Counted from the stretch's first letter, positions 14,775-25,194 are shown. The stretch is DNA of 40,503 nucleotides from Parapedobacter tibetensis (GCF_024704835.1 NZ_JAMXBE010000024.1:1-40503); one strand, 5' to 3'. Translations and numbers: made by a program. The notes: generated from the letters alone by a model not told the origin.

Positions 14775-16265
14775 ATGAAAAGAAAAATAATAGTAAGATT
14801 GGCGCTTGTGACGGCAATTGCCGGACTGGCTGCCGGATGTAGCAAATTTTTGGAGGTTGAACCTGACTTGCGCACACAACTTAACAACACTGAAAAAGTG
14901 GCAGAATTGCTGGTCTCTGCCTATCCCAAAACAGACTATATGTTTATGGAACTGGCTTCCGATAACGTGGAAGACAAGGGGCCGCGTTCGGACTATGCTA
15001 GTTTGGGGGATTATGGCGATTTCCTTTCGTTAACCTACAAATGGAAAGATTACGATAACCCAGCTGCGGTGCAAGGATCTACCAGCCTATATTGGAGTCA
15101 GTGTTACTTGGCAATTGCTTCAGCCAACAGTGCGCTCGGTTATATCGAGGAACATCCGGGCGATCGCAGCCTGGATCCCTACAAAGGTGAAGCATTGGTG
15201 GCCAGGGCTTATGCGCATTTCATGCTGGTGACCTTGTATGCAACGGCCTACGAGATCGGTGGCGGCAATACCGCACTCGGAATTCCCTACGTTACCGAGC
15301 CCGAACGCGTGGTGTTTGAGCAATATGACCGTTCGACAGTAGGCGAAACGTATGCGCGGATTGAAAAAGACCTGATGGAAGGATTGTCCTTGTTGGATGA
15401 CAATGTTTATAACGTGCCTAAATTCCATTTCACGCGCGCCGCCGCCAATGCATTCGCAGCTCGGTTTTTCCTGTTCAAGGGAGCGTTTGATAAAGTCATC
15501 GAACATGCGAGCGCGGTTTACCGCGCTTCAGCGGAGTATATCCCTAACCTGCGTCCTTGGAATACCGTTTACAATACGGCAAGCTATGACCATTTGCCTA
15601 TATTATATACGCAATCCAGCCAGCCCTCCAATTTGTTGCTAGCGGAGGCTAATTCTGCTTGGGGCAGGAATTATTATATCCGGTACGGGTTAGGCCAAGA
15701 AGTGGTCAGCGAATTGACGCAGGACCCAAACGTCACAGGCGGGCGGTTTTCCTACCGCCAATTGAACCGGGAACCTTATTACTCGTTTCAAAAATGGAAA
15801 GAGTTGTTTTTTGAAACCCAGATTGGATCGGGGTTCGGCCAACCGTACGTGATGGTTCCGCTATTTACCGTGGACGAATTGTTGATGAACAGGGCTGAAG
15901 CCTATGCACAATCCGGACAACTGGATCTGGCCCTTCAGGATATCAATGCGTTCGTCGGTACGCGGATTGCTAACTATGATCCCGGCAACCATTCGGTAAC
16001 GCCCGAGAAAGTCGCAGCCTTCTACGAAGGTGTCGAGCTGCAGCAGGGCGTGGTCAACGCCATCCTGGACCTGAAGCGCGCGGAGTTCGTATCGGAAGGC
16101 CTCCGTTGGCTGGATATCATCCGGCACCGGTTGCCCGTTAGGCATAACATGCGTGACGCCGCCGGCAACGAAACATACATCGAGTTGCCCGCTAATGATC
16201 CCCGTAGGGTATTCCAAATCCCGGAAACGGTCACCAGGGCAGGAATCGAACGTAACCCAAGATAA
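14775..16265 (+). CDS. SusD/RagB family substrate-binding lipoprotein
   Basis: The 496-aa lipoprotein has its lipidation Cys at residue 22 (AIAGLAAGCSKFLEVEPD), as is usual for SusD proteins. The N-terminal SKFLEVEPDLR and the helical repeat region (YWSQCYLAIASANSALGYIE, ALVARAYAHFMLVTLYA) match the TPR-like core, and LLMNRAEAYAQSGQ and LDLKRAEFVSEGLRWLDIIR are the standard C-terminal SusD motifs. It lies 12 nt downstream of SusC and caps that channel on the cell surface to bind ligand. The following gene starts 19 nt after its stop, so the operon continues. Confidence 0.95.
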   Translation: MKRKIIVRLALVTAIAGLAAGCSKFLEVEPDLRTQLNNTEKVAELLVSAYPKTDYMFMELASDNVEDKGPRSDYASLGDYGDFLSLTYKWKDYDNPAAVQGSTSLYWSQCYLAIASANSALGYIEEHPGDRSLDPYKGEALVARAYAHFMLVTLYATAYEIGGGNTALGIPYVTEPERVVFEQYDRSTVGETYARIEKDLMEGLSLLDDNVYNVPKFHFTRAAANAFAARFFLFKGAFDKVIEHASAVYRASAEYIPNLRPWNTVYNTASYDHLPILYTQSSQPSNLLLAEANSAWGRNYYIRYGLGQEVVSELTQDPNVTGGRFSYRQLNREPYYSFQKWKELFFETQIGSGFGQPYVMVPLFTVDELLMNRAEAYAQSGQLDLALQDINAFVGTRIANYDPGNHSVTPEKVAAFYEGVELQQGVVNAILDLKRAEFVSEGLRWLDIIRHRLPVRHNMRDAAGNETYIELPANDPRRVFQIPETVTRAGIERNPR

Positions 16266-16283
16266 TTTTAATAACGAGAAATC

Positions 16284-17183
16284 ATGACAACATCAAATAA
16301 ACTTGTAGCGGTTGCATTATGCTGTGGCTTAGCGCTCGGCTGTACCGATAACAACGCGTTGAACGTAGACTTGCGTGACGCTCCGCTGACCACCGCCGGT
16401 GATCGTGACCCACAGACCAGCAGTGAACTCGACCGCTGGCTGGATGAACATATCGTAACGCCTTACAACATACAGGTACTTTACCGATTCGATCGGTTCC
16501 AATACGAAATCGACAAGGATCTGGCACCAATTGACGAAACGTTGGTGATACCGGTGATGCAGGCGGTATTGGACCTGTGGATCGCACCGTATGAAAAACT
16601 GGCTGGGAAAGCGTTTATTAAACCGATACTGCCCAAGCAGCTTGGATTGGTGGGTAGCCCATCTTACAACAATGATGGAACCATAACATTAGGTACCGCT
16701 GACGCCGGTAGGCAGGTTAATCTTTTTGAACTCAATTCTTATGATCCGACCGATGAAAGCGTTCTGAATCGCATGTTTCATACCATACATCACGAATTTG
16801 CGCACATCCTCCACCAACGCGTTGTCATTTCACCGGAGTTCCAGAAGATTTCGCCATACTATGTCGGAGGAACCTGGGCTTCTATTGCAAATACAGCGGA
16901 AACGGCAAGAAACCTTGGTTTCGCTTCGCGGTATGCGCGGATGAACTACCACGAGGATTTTGTGGAGACGGTTGCTTTCCTGTTGGTGGAAGGCCAGGCG
17001 TATTTCGATAGCTATGTCAGTGCGGCAGATGGCATAGGGCAAGAACGGCTACGAGTCAAAGAGCAATTTGTGGTGGATTATTTTAAGACAGGCCTTGATA
17101 TCGATTTCCGTGCCCTACAGCGTGAAATTGCCGAAACAAAGGCCGCCATCATTGCCACCGGGCAGGAAGCGCAGAACCAATAG
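16284..17183 (+). CDS. SusD-linked putative zinc metallopeptidase lipoprotein
   Basis: The 299-aa lipoprotein (lipidation Cys20, LALGCTDNN) carries an HExxH motif, His170-Glu171-Phe-Ala-His174 in HTIHHEFAHILHQ, and a later acidic helix NYHEDFVETVAF that could supply the third zinc ligand (Glu228). This matches the family of putative zinc-binding metallopeptidases (Peptidase_Mx type) encoded directly after SusC/SusD pairs in Bacteroidota. It is probably surface exposed and may trim peptides for the transporter, or act on host or environmental protein; substrate unknown. The gene is 19 nt after SusD and 8 nt before the next gene. Confidence 0.88.
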   Translation: MTTSNKLVAVALCCGLALGCTDNNALNVDLRDAPLTTAGDRDPQTSSELDRWLDEHIVTPYNIQVLYRFDRFQYEIDKDLAPIDETLVIPVMQAVLDLWIAPYEKLAGKAFIKPILPKQLGLVGSPSYNNDGTITLGTADAGRQVNLFELNSYDPTDESVLNRMFHTIHHEFAHILHQRVVISPEFQKISPYYVGGTWASIANTAETARNLGFASRYARMNYHEDFVETVAFLLVEGQAYFDSYVSAADGIGQERLRVKEQFVVDYFKTGLDIDFRALQREIAETKAAIIATGQEAQNQ

Positions 17184-17191
17184 AATGAACC

Positions 17192-18556
17192 ATGTTAAAC
17201 ACGCAGATAATGAGAAAATTTAACTATTATACCCATTTGGTATTTGTAGCCATCATGGCCCTTTCCTGTTCAAAAATGGAAGACCGGTTGCTCATCGACG
17301 GACTTAGGCCGGAAGAACGAATCCGCCAATCATTGGATAGTCTCTCGCGCACATTGACCGGTAGTGAGCATGGTTGGATAGCCCTGTTAAAAACGAATAG
17401 CGGGTACTGTTATTCCTTCCACATGGCATTTGGTAGTGATGGGCGCGTCGGTATCGTGGGAGATATGAATGAGGAAATAGCCTCAGAAACCTTCGGAAGC
17501 ACGTACCGCATCGTTCAAGGCAATGGGCCCGTATTGATGTTTGATACCTACAACATCATTACGCTATTGACCGATCCGACCCCTGACGCCTTTGGCGGGA
17601 AGGCGGGATCCGGCTATGGCTCGGATATCGAATTCGAATGGCGTGCGATCATTGGAGACACGTTGTCGTTCATCGGCAAGAAACAGCAAGTACCCCTGAC
17701 CTTGGTGCGGGCTACGGCTGCCGAACGGGAAGCCTTTACAGATGGACAAACGTTGCCCAACTTGCTTGATAAAACGATCGGTATAACAGATATGGGGGGG
17801 GAGTTCCTTTCGGCATCGATCAACGGAATACCTACGCAAGTGGTACCCATGCCCGAACTGCGCAAATTTGTTTTTGCTTACGTAGAAAACGGTACGCTGG
17901 TCGTCAGGCAGTCGGCATTTTATCATGTGCCACCACATCGGGTGGTATTTGTGGAGCCGATGGTTGTTAACGGTGAACGGATTACCGAGTTGGTATGGGA
18001 TGAGGCTAACCAGCGGTTTGTCATCGCCGGTTTGGACATACCCATTGAGGTAAGCGAGCAACGTATTTTGCCGCCAGAACAATCCTTTTTGATTGGAGCC
18101 GGACGCCTGTATCTGCCCAATATGGAGCGATTTGGAACATTTTGGTCCGATCCTTTTGTGTCTGCCCTGAATAACGCGAAAGTGCAGGTGGAAGCCATTG
18201 CATCAGCAGCAGGGGTACCGGGCTTTACTGTCGGGGAAATCGCGATGTCCGTCGATTTTGGAAACAAATCCATATTGATGGTGTGTCAGATAACCAACGG
18301 TACCAACTCATTGATCACTCCGACTTCTTACCGGCTTTCCTATGAATTAGAAGGCAACGCCATAAGGATTACAGGAGTCCAAGCTATTAGCGGTACATAT
18401 GGGAGCTATTTTCAGCCGGGTATGCGGCCGCTTTTCAGCTTCCTGATGTCGCACTCATTTAGATTGGAGGCCCTCCATCCGATTCCGGGTTTCACGTTTT
18501 TGAACTTTGTAAGTACGGAAGACGCAGCTGTATTTTTTGCAGGTGTCTTGTTGTAA
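17192..18556 (+). CDS. DUF4302 family lipoprotein
   Basis: The 454-aa protein has a lipobox (VFVAIMALSC, lipidation Cys26 from the first Met; an alternative Met seven codons in, MRKFNYYT, gives a more usual signal length). Early motifs SLSRTLTGSEHGWIALL, CYSFHMAFGSDGRVGIVGDM and YRIVQGNGPVLMFDTYN are typical of DUF4302 proteins, which occur third or fourth in SusCD-metallopeptidase operons. It starts 8 nt after the metallopeptidase stop. Function unknown; a surface accessory role for the uptake system is inferred from position and lipidation. Confidence 0.8.
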   Translation: MLNTQIMRKFNYYTHLVFVAIMALSCSKMEDRLLIDGLRPEERIRQSLDSLSRTLTGSEHGWIALLKTNSGYCYSFHMAFGSDGRVGIVGDMNEEIASETFGSTYRIVQGNGPVLMFDTYNIITLLTDPTPDAFGGKAGSGYGSDIEFEWRAIIGDTLSFIGKKQQVPLTLVRATAAEREAFTDGQTLPNLLDKTIGITDMGGEFLSASINGIPTQVVPMPELRKFVFAYVENGTLVVRQSAFYHVPPHRVVFVEPMVVNGERITELVWDEANQRFVIAGLDIPIEVSEQRILPPEQSFLIGAGRLYLPNMERFGTFWSDPFVSALNNAKVQVEAIASAAGVPGFTVGEIAMSVDFGNKSILMVCQITNGTNSLITPTSYRLSYELEGNAIRITGVQAISGTYGSYFQPGMRPLFSFLMSHSFRLEALHPIPGFTFLNFVSTEDAAVFFAGVLL

Positions 18557-18623
18557 ATGAGAGTTGCTTATTGCGCGATATCATGCGTGAGTAGCTGATG
18601 GAGGCGAAAAGAAGAATGATTAG

Positions 18624-19229
18624 ATGAATTTTAAACAGGCTCTTAATATGCGTTTTGGGAAAATTCTGAACATTTTTCTGCTTATCTCTCCTTTCTTTTC
18701 TTGCAAGGAGAATAAAAGCGTTGAACGGGGAAAACAGGAGGTTGAACAAGGATATATCATTGGACAACTATTGCCGTACTTAAATCTGCAATTGACGAAT
18801 GGTAAAGAAAATATGTATATCAAAACAATCAAATACGACCGTGCTAATGACTGCTATAGGTTTCAGTTCTTATGGAATCGCTTTTCCGATGTTGCTAGGC
18901 ATGATTTATCATTGGCTTTGGAAGTGAACATTCACGATGTTCGGGTGGAAAAAAACCATCAACTTGTCGCCCCCACCGCTACGAAGGATCCAGCTACATG
19001 CTGGATTTATTGCCACATCAATCAGCGAGATGGGGAGAAAAAAAAGAATGTCATCTTCACAACCCCAAAAGACAGGAGCACCGTCACGTTGGCGGTCACT
19101 GAAGTGAAACCCGATCCGATTACAACTATTCCCATCGTTAGCGGAACGATTAAGGGAAGTTTATATAATCCTGATGACGGACAGGATAGCATGGTGCTAG
19201 ATTTAGCATTCAAGACCAGGGCCTATTAA
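18624..19229 (+). CDS. Small lipoprotein of unknown function
   Basis: The 201-aa frame has two possible starts. From the second Met (18648, MRFGKILNIFLLISPFFSC) the signal length is ideal, with lipidation at the Cys; the first Met adds MNFKQALN. The mature part is mostly beta (LLPYLNLQLTNGKENMYIKTI, YRFQFLWNRFSD, DLSLALEVNIHDVRV). It is more A/T-rich than the four genes before it and lies 67 nt after DUF4302, so it could be the last gene of that operon or independent. It ends only 25 nt from the convergent SusD. I do not recognise the family. Confidence 0.65.
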   Translation: MNFKQALNMRFGKILNIFLLISPFFSCKENKSVERGKQEVEQGYIIGQLLPYLNLQLTNGKENMYIKTIKYDRANDCYRFQFLWNRFSDVARHDLSLALEVNIHDVRVEKNHQLVAPTATKDPATCWIYCHINQRDGEKKKNVIFTTPKDRSTVTLAVTEVKPDPITTIPIVSGTIKGSLYNPDDGQDSMVLDLAFKTRAY

Positions 19230-19254
19230 GCAGGGATTTCACGTTTAACCAAAC

Positions 19255-20649
19255 CTAATACCCTGGGTTCTGTGTCAGATTGCGATTCAATTCAAGGTCT
19301 TGTTCCGGTATTGGGTATAATACGGCATCGCTTTTCCAGGAGCTTCCTTTGTGTGCACCCAACACGGCATCGGCTCTACCGGTACGGATCAAATCCACCC
19401 ACCGATGTCCGTATTCGGAAAACAATTCTACCCTTCTTTCTTGTTCGACAGCAAGCAATACTTCTTCTTTTGACAGGGATGGCGGAAGTTCGCCCAAGCC
19501 TGCCCTGCCACGGATGGTGTTCAGCGCATTTATGGCCGCCGAAAGACGGCCCAACTGGGCATTTGCCTCCGCATAGATCAGGTACATCTCGGCCAGGCGG
19601 ATAAGTACCTGGTTCTCGGCCAACGTACCGTCATCCGGGGTGCTCCGTTGCTTATATTTATAAGGGTACCAATTAAAAGGCTCCCTTGCGGTAAATTGGT
19701 TCACCCAATTGACCCTGCGCTGGTCGCCCTCCTCAAAGGCATCAAGAAAGTCATCCGTGAAGAAAAGGGAAGCTCCTCGTGCAGAAGGAGAAGGGATGTA
19801 GTATCTTCCGGCATTGGTATGGCCTATGGTCGTCCTACTGGAGCCATCCGTACTGATGGCGAATATCGTTTCCTGGCTACTTCTTAGAAAAACCTGCGTA
19901 ATCTCCTCCAGCGCTAACGAACCCTTCAACGGACCGTTGATTAATTGATCGGCCTCACTGGCTGCCTGCTCCCATTGTTCTTGGTATAGGTAGGCACGCG
20001 CCAGCAAAGCGGCCGCTACAGGTTCCGTGGCCCATCCATTGTTCTTGGTCACATGGCGCAGGAGCACCTTGGCTTGTGTAAGGTCATCGATGATTTGTGC
20101 GTATACAGCCAGTTTTGGTGATCTGGCCAGTGATCCCGATACCGTCACATCCGCGGTGAGTACCAAAGGGACATCCCCAAAAAGGCTCACCAAATTGAGG
20201 TAGCTCAGTGCCCTGAAAAACCGGGCAACCCCAAGGGCCTCTTTTCTGACATTTTCGGAGATGTTGGGAGCTTCCGCCAATGCGCTTAACATGAGGTTGC
20301 TTTGGTAAATGGAATGGTACGGTATGCGCCACATGGTCAGGCTAGACCCATTGGAGGGTAATAGGCTGTTGTAAACGAATTGATCGTATTCAGGTGAATT
20401 GAAGTGTAGGAGTTCATCCGCTGAAAAAGCCGGGTAGATATGCCGGTAAACGTCATGGTATGCACTGCCTATGAGGTTGTAACTATACATCCCTGCGATA
20501 TTGGCTTCCACCAATTCGTCCGTGGCAAACGCTGTGCCGGCTATGAAGCTGTTTGTCGGCGGGTCTATGTCCACGAACTTTTCACAGGAAGACAAAAATA
20601 ATCCGAGCATTGGTATTAACGTGCTGATGCCGATAGCTGGTGATTTCAT
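19255..20649 (-). CDS. SusD/RagB family lipoprotein (second pair)
   Basis: The 464-aa lipoprotein (lipidation Cys22, LGLFLSSCEKFVDIDPP) shows the standard SusD signature: NSFIAGTAFATDELVEANIAGMY near the N-terminus, then VARFFRALSYLNLVSLFGDVPLV, QVLIRLAEMYLIYAEANAQLG and RRVELFSEYGHRWVDLIRTGRAD at the C-terminal region. It lies 31 nt after its SusC partner on the same strand. At 464 residues it is on the short side but complete, ending in LELNRNLTQNPGY as usual. It is the last gene of a probable four-gene operon that begins with the S9 peptidase. Confidence 0.94.
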   Translation of the reverse strand: MKSPAIGISTLIPMLGLFLSSCEKFVDIDPPTNSFIAGTAFATDELVEANIAGMYSYNLIGSAYHDVYRHIYPAFSADELLHFNSPEYDQFVYNSLLPSNGSSLTMWRIPYHSIYQSNLMLSALAEAPNISENVRKEALGVARFFRALSYLNLVSLFGDVPLVLTADVTVSGSLARSPKLAVYAQIIDDLTQAKVLLRHVTKNNGWATEPVAAALLARAYLYQEQWEQAASEADQLINGPLKGSLALEEITQVFLRSSQETIFAISTDGSSRTTIGHTNAGRYYIPSPSARGASLFFTDDFLDAFEEGDQRRVNWVNQFTAREPFNWYPYKYKQRSTPDDGTLAENQVLIRLAEMYLIYAEANAQLGRLSAAINALNTIRGRAGLGELPPSLSKEEVLLAVEQERRVELFSEYGHRWVDLIRTGRADAVLGAHKGSSWKSDAVLYPIPEQDLELNRNLTQNPGY

Positions 20650-20680
20650 GATGATGATCAGTTAAAATGTGTATTGCTGG

Positions 20681-23600
20681 TTACAGTGTTACCTGCAAGC
20701 CAAAGGTGAATACCTTCAAGGGAGGGGTGTAGAAGCCCGGTGTTTCCGGGTCATAGCCTTTGTAGCCGGTGATGGTCAACAGGTTTTGCCCGAGTAAATA
20801 AACCCTGAGGTTATCCAGTTTTAGTTTTTTGGCGAATTGCGCCGGTACCGTATACGATAGCGAAAGGTTTTTCAAGCGCATGAAGGATGCATCTTCTATG
20901 GCCGCCGTTGAATTTCCGTAGCGATCATAGGCGACCCCAAAGTCACCGCTATTCTGCGTGGATAGCCGTGGCCGGGATGCCTGGTCTCCGGGTTTCCGCC
21001 ATATACCCTCCAACAGGAACTTGGGCACATTGAATATTATCCCCGGCTGCGAGCTATTGGAATCATTGATGTAGCCGTTGGCATAGGGACGCTTGACAAA
21101 TTGGAAAAAGACATCCAGTTCAAACCCTTTATAACGGAATGTGTTCCCTAGACCACCATAATAAGCTGGATCCGAGCTGCCGTAGCTGATTCTGTCGTCT
21201 AGCCAAGTGATCATGCCGTCTCCATTTTGGTCTACTACAAGGGGCATCCCTGTTTCCGGATCGATATGGTCGAACTCAAAACGCTTGTACGTATTGAGGG
21301 ATTTACCAACTTCATACCTGTTGGCATACACGGTAGCGGAAAGATTGGGAAAGGCCACCAAGGTATTTTTATACGTGGTGATATTGAAAGTTGTCTGCCA
21401 ATTGAAATCCGTCGTTTTTATGTTATGGGTGGTAAATTCGAATTCCACCCCCCGGTTCCTGGTTTTGGCACCATCCAGGTTGGCTACATAGCTTGACCAT
21501 CCCGTTTGTAGGGCAGTCGGATAAGTCACCAACTGATTACTTCCCGAATGGTTAAAGAAAGCCGTAGTTGTAGTGATCCGGTTGTTGAACAGGTTCAGTT
21601 CCAAGGCCACTTCAAATTTGTTGGTACGCTCCCACCTAAATTGCGGGTTGCCCAGTCGGTCGGCATACAATCCCGGAGTGAAGTTGTACGGATGGTTTGC
21701 GGCCCCAAATGTCTCCATGTAGGCGTAGTTGCCAATTCCATCGTTTCCCGTGAGGCCGTAGCTGGACCTGAGTTTGGCAAAGGAGACAAATGATAGGTTA
21801 TCCTTGACGAGCTGTTCATTGCTGAGGATCCAAGCGATACCGAGGGCCCAGAAATTGCCGAAGCGTCTGTCTGGGGCAAAGCGGGAAGAACCGTCGCGAC
21901 GGAATGTGGCATTCAGGAAATACGTGTCGTCAAAATTATAGGTCACACGGCCGAATAACGAATGGAACTTGTACTCGTTGTAGGAATTGTTATAATTGCT
22001 TATCCTTGACGCAGACCCCAGATCGTTCATCAACAATTCGGAAGGGAAGTCTTGTCCCTCGATAAATTGTCCACCACTGATGGTGTGCTGGAATGTGCTT
22101 CCTGTTAAAACGGCAAACTTGTTCTTCCCGAATGATACGTTGTAATTAATCTGTGGCTCGATATTGTACGTATATTGGTAGTTGGTACTGAAATAGGCAT
22201 AATTTTTATCGGCTGTCGCCCAAATATTATCAATATAGCCGCTTCTGTACCTTCCTATCCCATTGTAATCCAAACGGGTAAAAGCGCCATCCAGTTTGAC
22301 CTGCAAATTGTCCAGTACCTGGTAGCCAATGGTGCCGGATCCGACAAACTGGTAGTTTTTCAGGTCGGTGTCCGTATAGGTATATTGCAACGGGCTTTGG
22401 GTATTGGAAGAACCGCTGGGGCCGTAATAGGGTAATCCGGTTTCTTCATCCAGCAATGGGATATTGGGCGCCAGCCAGGCATATTCGAAGGCATCTGCTC
22501 CGATGGAGGCCATTTTCATCAGGGTGTAGGCGAGCGTTGCACTTGTCGTAAAACGGTTATCCGATGACCGGTGGTTGACATTCAAACGTGCAGTGCCTTT
22601 TTTCTGGTTGTTTTTACCCATCAGTACGCCGTTTTCATCACGAAACCCCAGTCCCAGCATGAACGTCGTATGGTTGGTTCCACCCTGGACATTCAGCTGC
22701 GCATCGGTGATGCTCTCCGTATCACCGAACAGCAGATCCTGCAGGTCTGTGTACCGCTCTTCGCCCCATTCCACGATATCGATGGCTGTGATGTCTGATG
22801 GGGCTATCCCGTCTGCCGCGAAGGCATCCCTGCGCATCTGGATGTATTCCTGGGTGTTCAGTAGCTCCAGTTTGTTGACGGCTCGTTGGTAGCCCCTGTA
22901 GATATCGGCACTTACCCGTGTGGGGCCTGCTTTTCCTTTTTTTGTAGTGATCAGGATGACGCCGTTTGCCCCTCGTGAACCGTAAATTGCGGTTGCATCG
23001 GCATCCTTTAGCACCTCCACACTCTCGATATCAGCAGCGTTGAGGTTGATGAACGGGCTTATCCAACCCGCGGCCCCACCGACATCATAATTGTTGATGG
23101 AGGTTGAGGGCAGGGGCACTCCATCTATGATATATAGTGGGTGTGGCGAGGAGAGAACCGTATTGTCGCCCCGGATGCGTACGTGCGTGAGGGCACCGAG
23201 GTTGCCACTTGTAGTGCTTATGTACACGCCGGCCACCCGGCCCTGCAAAGCCATTACCGGATTTTGAATGGGTTGTTGGACGATGGTTTTCCCCTCCACC
23301 TTGGACACGGAACCCGTGAGCTCGCCCCGCGTAGACTCCCCGTATCCGATAACCACTACTTCATCCAGTACGGATCGCTCGACTTCCAAGATAATGTCTC
23401 CTGCATCGCTGGCCCGTACGTCAAGACTGGCATGGCCGATATAATGGATATGCAACATGGCGGAATCATGTGGTACCGTAAGGGAAAACTGCCCCCGTGT
23501 ATTCGTGGTGGTCACATTATTGGTGCCCTTTTCGGTCACCGTCACGCCTGTAAGTGGATTGCGGTGGATGTCTACTACCACACCGTGTACGGTCATTTGA

Positions 23601-23743
23601 CGGGTCTCGGGTAACGCCCCCGTTACTGGATAGGTACGTGTATACGCATTCGCCGAAACCTGGATACAAATGACAGTGAGCAACACAGCACCTCCTTGCT
23701 TCCATAAATGATATGGAAGTTTATATGAGCATTTGAACTTCAT
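20681..23743 (-). CDS. SusC/RagA family TonB-dependent transporter (second pair)
   Basis: The 1020-aa protein has a signal peptide (GGAVLLTVICIQVSANA), a carboxypeptidase-regulatory-like domain (VHGVVVDIHRNPLTGVTV, about 50-125), a TonB box-like segment (LDEVVVIGYGE) and a plug (VRIRGDNTVLSSPHPLYIIDG, SVEVLKDADATAIYGSRGAN, GVILITTKKG). The barrel ends KVFTFGLQVTL. It is a separate lineage from the SusC at 11338, with little identity outside the shared motifs. It starts 41 nt after the thioredoxin-like gene, too short for a promoter with a usual leader, so co-transcription with the upstream genes is likely. Substrate is unknown; the peptidase-linked context suggests peptides. Confidence 0.95.
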   Translation of the reverse strand: MKFKCSYKLPYHLWKQGGAVLLTVICIQVSANAYTRTYPVTGALPETRQMTVHGVVVDIHRNPLTGVTVTEKGTNNVTTTNTRGQFSLTVPHDSAMLHIHYIGHASLDVRASDAGDIILEVERSVLDEVVVIGYGESTRGELTGSVSKVEGKTIVQQPIQNPVMALQGRVAGVYISTTSGNLGALTHVRIRGDNTVLSSPHPLYIIDGVPLPSTSINNYDVGGAAGWISPFINLNAADIESVEVLKDADATAIYGSRGANGVILITTKKGKAGPTRVSADIYRGYQRAVNKLELLNTQEYIQMRRDAFAADGIAPSDITAIDIVEWGEERYTDLQDLLFGDTESITDAQLNVQGGTNHTTFMLGLGFRDENGVLMGKNNQKKGTARLNVNHRSSDNRFTTSATLAYTLMKMASIGADAFEYAWLAPNIPLLDEETGLPYYGPSGSSNTQSPLQYTYTDTDLKNYQFVGSGTIGYQVLDNLQVKLDGAFTRLDYNGIGRYRSGYIDNIWATADKNYAYFSTNYQYTYNIEPQINYNVSFGKNKFAVLTGSTFQHTISGGQFIEGQDFPSELLMNDLGSASRISNYNNSYNEYKFHSLFGRVTYNFDDTYFLNATFRRDGSSRFAPDRRFGNFWALGIAWILSNEQLVKDNLSFVSFAKLRSSYGLTGNDGIGNYAYMETFGAANHPYNFTPGLYADRLGNPQFRWERTNKFEVALELNLFNNRITTTTAFFNHSGSNQLVTYPTALQTGWSSYVANLDGAKTRNRGVEFEFTTHNIKTTDFNWQTTFNITTYKNTLVAFPNLSATVYANRYEVGKSLNTYKRFEFDHIDPETGMPLVVDQNGDGMITWLDDRISYGSSDPAYYGGLGNTFRYKGFELDVFFQFVKRPYANGYINDSNSSQPGIIFNVPKFLLEGIWRKPGDQASRPRLSTQNSGDFGVAYDRYGNSTAAIEDASFMRLKNLSLSYTVPAQFAKKLKLDNLRVYLLGQNLLTITGYKGYDPETPGFYTPPLKVFTFGLQVTL

Positions 23744-23784
23744 ACTTTTGTGGGATTAAGGAAATTGATTTGCGTATGGAAACC

Positions 23785-25194
23785 CTACAACAGCGAATCA
23801 AACAGCTCTTTTATTTTTGGGTCGGAAGGCCGTGGAGCATCGGCAGAAATGATATTTCCTGCAGGGTCCAATAAAATAAATGTCGGTATCGACGATATCG
23901 CATAACCCAATATAAAGTCAGACTCAAAGGCATTGTCAGCGATGAGTTGTATTCCTCCAAGCTCTTCGTTTTTTACCAATTCCCTCCAGGTGTCATACTG
24001 TTTCTTCTCATCCAAAGAAATACTAACAAATGCGATGTTTTTATTGTGGTATTCTTTTTCTATTTCTTTTAGAAATGGGATTTCCGCTATACATGGGGCA
24101 CACCACGTAGCCCAAACATCGATGTATACATAGTTGCCTTTTAGCTCTTCCAGGGAAGTAGTCCCACCATTAAAATTCTCGTATTCAAAAACAGGGGAAG
24201 GCTTCCCTTTTACCAGGTTCTTGATGTTTTCATATTTTTTCGCTAGTTTTTCCTTTATTCCTTCACTTTGCAGTTCCGCCATAAAGTAGGCATACGTTTC
24301 TTTCAGGTCATTTGCTCCCGGAGATATTAAGGCATGTGCATTTAGGTCTAATAATGCATCTTTTATTTTACCGCGGGGGTATTGCTTTAAAACTTCGAGC
24401 ATTGCAGCTGGATAGGAAGAGGTTTCTTTTTCTTTGTTTTTATCATGGATTTTTTGCACCCGCCTACCGAATTCACTAAATACCAATCCTTTATATGAAG
24501 GAATTTTTACAAAAACTTCTTCGTCGGCATAATCTATGTTGCTAAGCTCTGTATCAAAGTCTTCACTAAGGTCTAATGAATCATTTTTGGTGAAGTACTT
24601 GTGAGCACCAGGATAGTGTAAAATGTTCAGCGCATATTCATAGTAATTACCGCTTACTTCCAATTGTATAAAATTTTCGTTCAAATTGGAATTTTTCGCC
24701 AAGGAGTCTAATGTATTCTTTTGATCCTGTATGGTTCGCTTAAATTCCTTTTCTTCCAGTACAAATAATTCATCCGGTTTGGACCTGGGAAATTTTTCCT
24801 TTAATAAAAATTTTCTGGCAAGGTAATTATTTGCCTGTTCCCCGGTACCCGTATACGTAAGGCTTTCATCAAATTTATTTTCATCCGGGTCAGCATTGAC
24901 TTTTAGCTGTATGTCGTCTTCTTTGTTTAAGTATAGGGTTGTGTGTTGATCGCCTATCGATAGGGAATAATAGCCGGGTAGTTCGATCTTTAACGTATCT
25001 GTAAAACTTCTGTTCCCATCCAGGGCTATACCTTGTTCATAATCGTTTCCGCGTATTTTTATTTCTTTCAGGTCCTTGTGTCCGGTTACCGTTCCGGAGA
25101 ATAGGACATAATCTGCTTTCTGCTCTTGGGTACAGCCCCCAATCATTACCAAAGCAATCATCGTTGCCTGTAATGTGTTCCATGATGGTTTCAT
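23785..25194 (-). CDS. TlpA-like thioredoxin-fold lipoprotein
   Basis: The 469-aa lipoprotein (lipidation Cys21, MIALVMIGGCTQEQ) has a beta-rich N-terminal domain (FSGTVTGHKDLKEIKIRG, YYSLSIGDQHTTLYL) like the DUF4369-type domain of Bacteroidota disulfide reductases, a long helical middle, and a C-terminal thioredoxin fold. The latter carries the redox motif WCAPC (Cys365, Cys368) in VYIDVWATWCAPC, then FVSISLDEKKQYDTW and SIPTFILLDPAGNII with the cis-Pro. It probably handles thiol-disulfide exchange in the envelope. It lies 38 nt after the S9 peptidase and 41 nt before SusC on the same strand. Confidence 0.9.
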   Translation of the reverse strand: MKPSWNTLQATMIALVMIGGCTQEQKADYVLFSGTVTGHKDLKEIKIRGNDYEQGIALDGNRSFTDTLKIELPGYYSLSIGDQHTTLYLNKEDDIQLKVNADPDENKFDESLTYTGTGEQANNYLARKFLLKEKFPRSKPDELFVLEEKEFKRTIQDQKNTLDSLAKNSNLNENFIQLEVSGNYYEYALNILHYPGAHKYFTKNDSLDLSEDFDTELSNIDYADEEVFVKIPSYKGLVFSEFGRRVQKIHDKNKEKETSSYPAAMLEVLKQYPRGKIKDALLDLNAHALISPGANDLKETYAYFMAELQSEGIKEKLAKKYENIKNLVKGKPSPVFEYENFNGGTTSLEELKGNYVYIDVWATWCAPCIAEIPFLKEIEKEYHNKNIAFVSISLDEKKQYDTWRELVKNEELGGIQLIADNAFESDFILGYAISSIPTFILLDPAGNIISADAPRPSDPKIKELFDSLL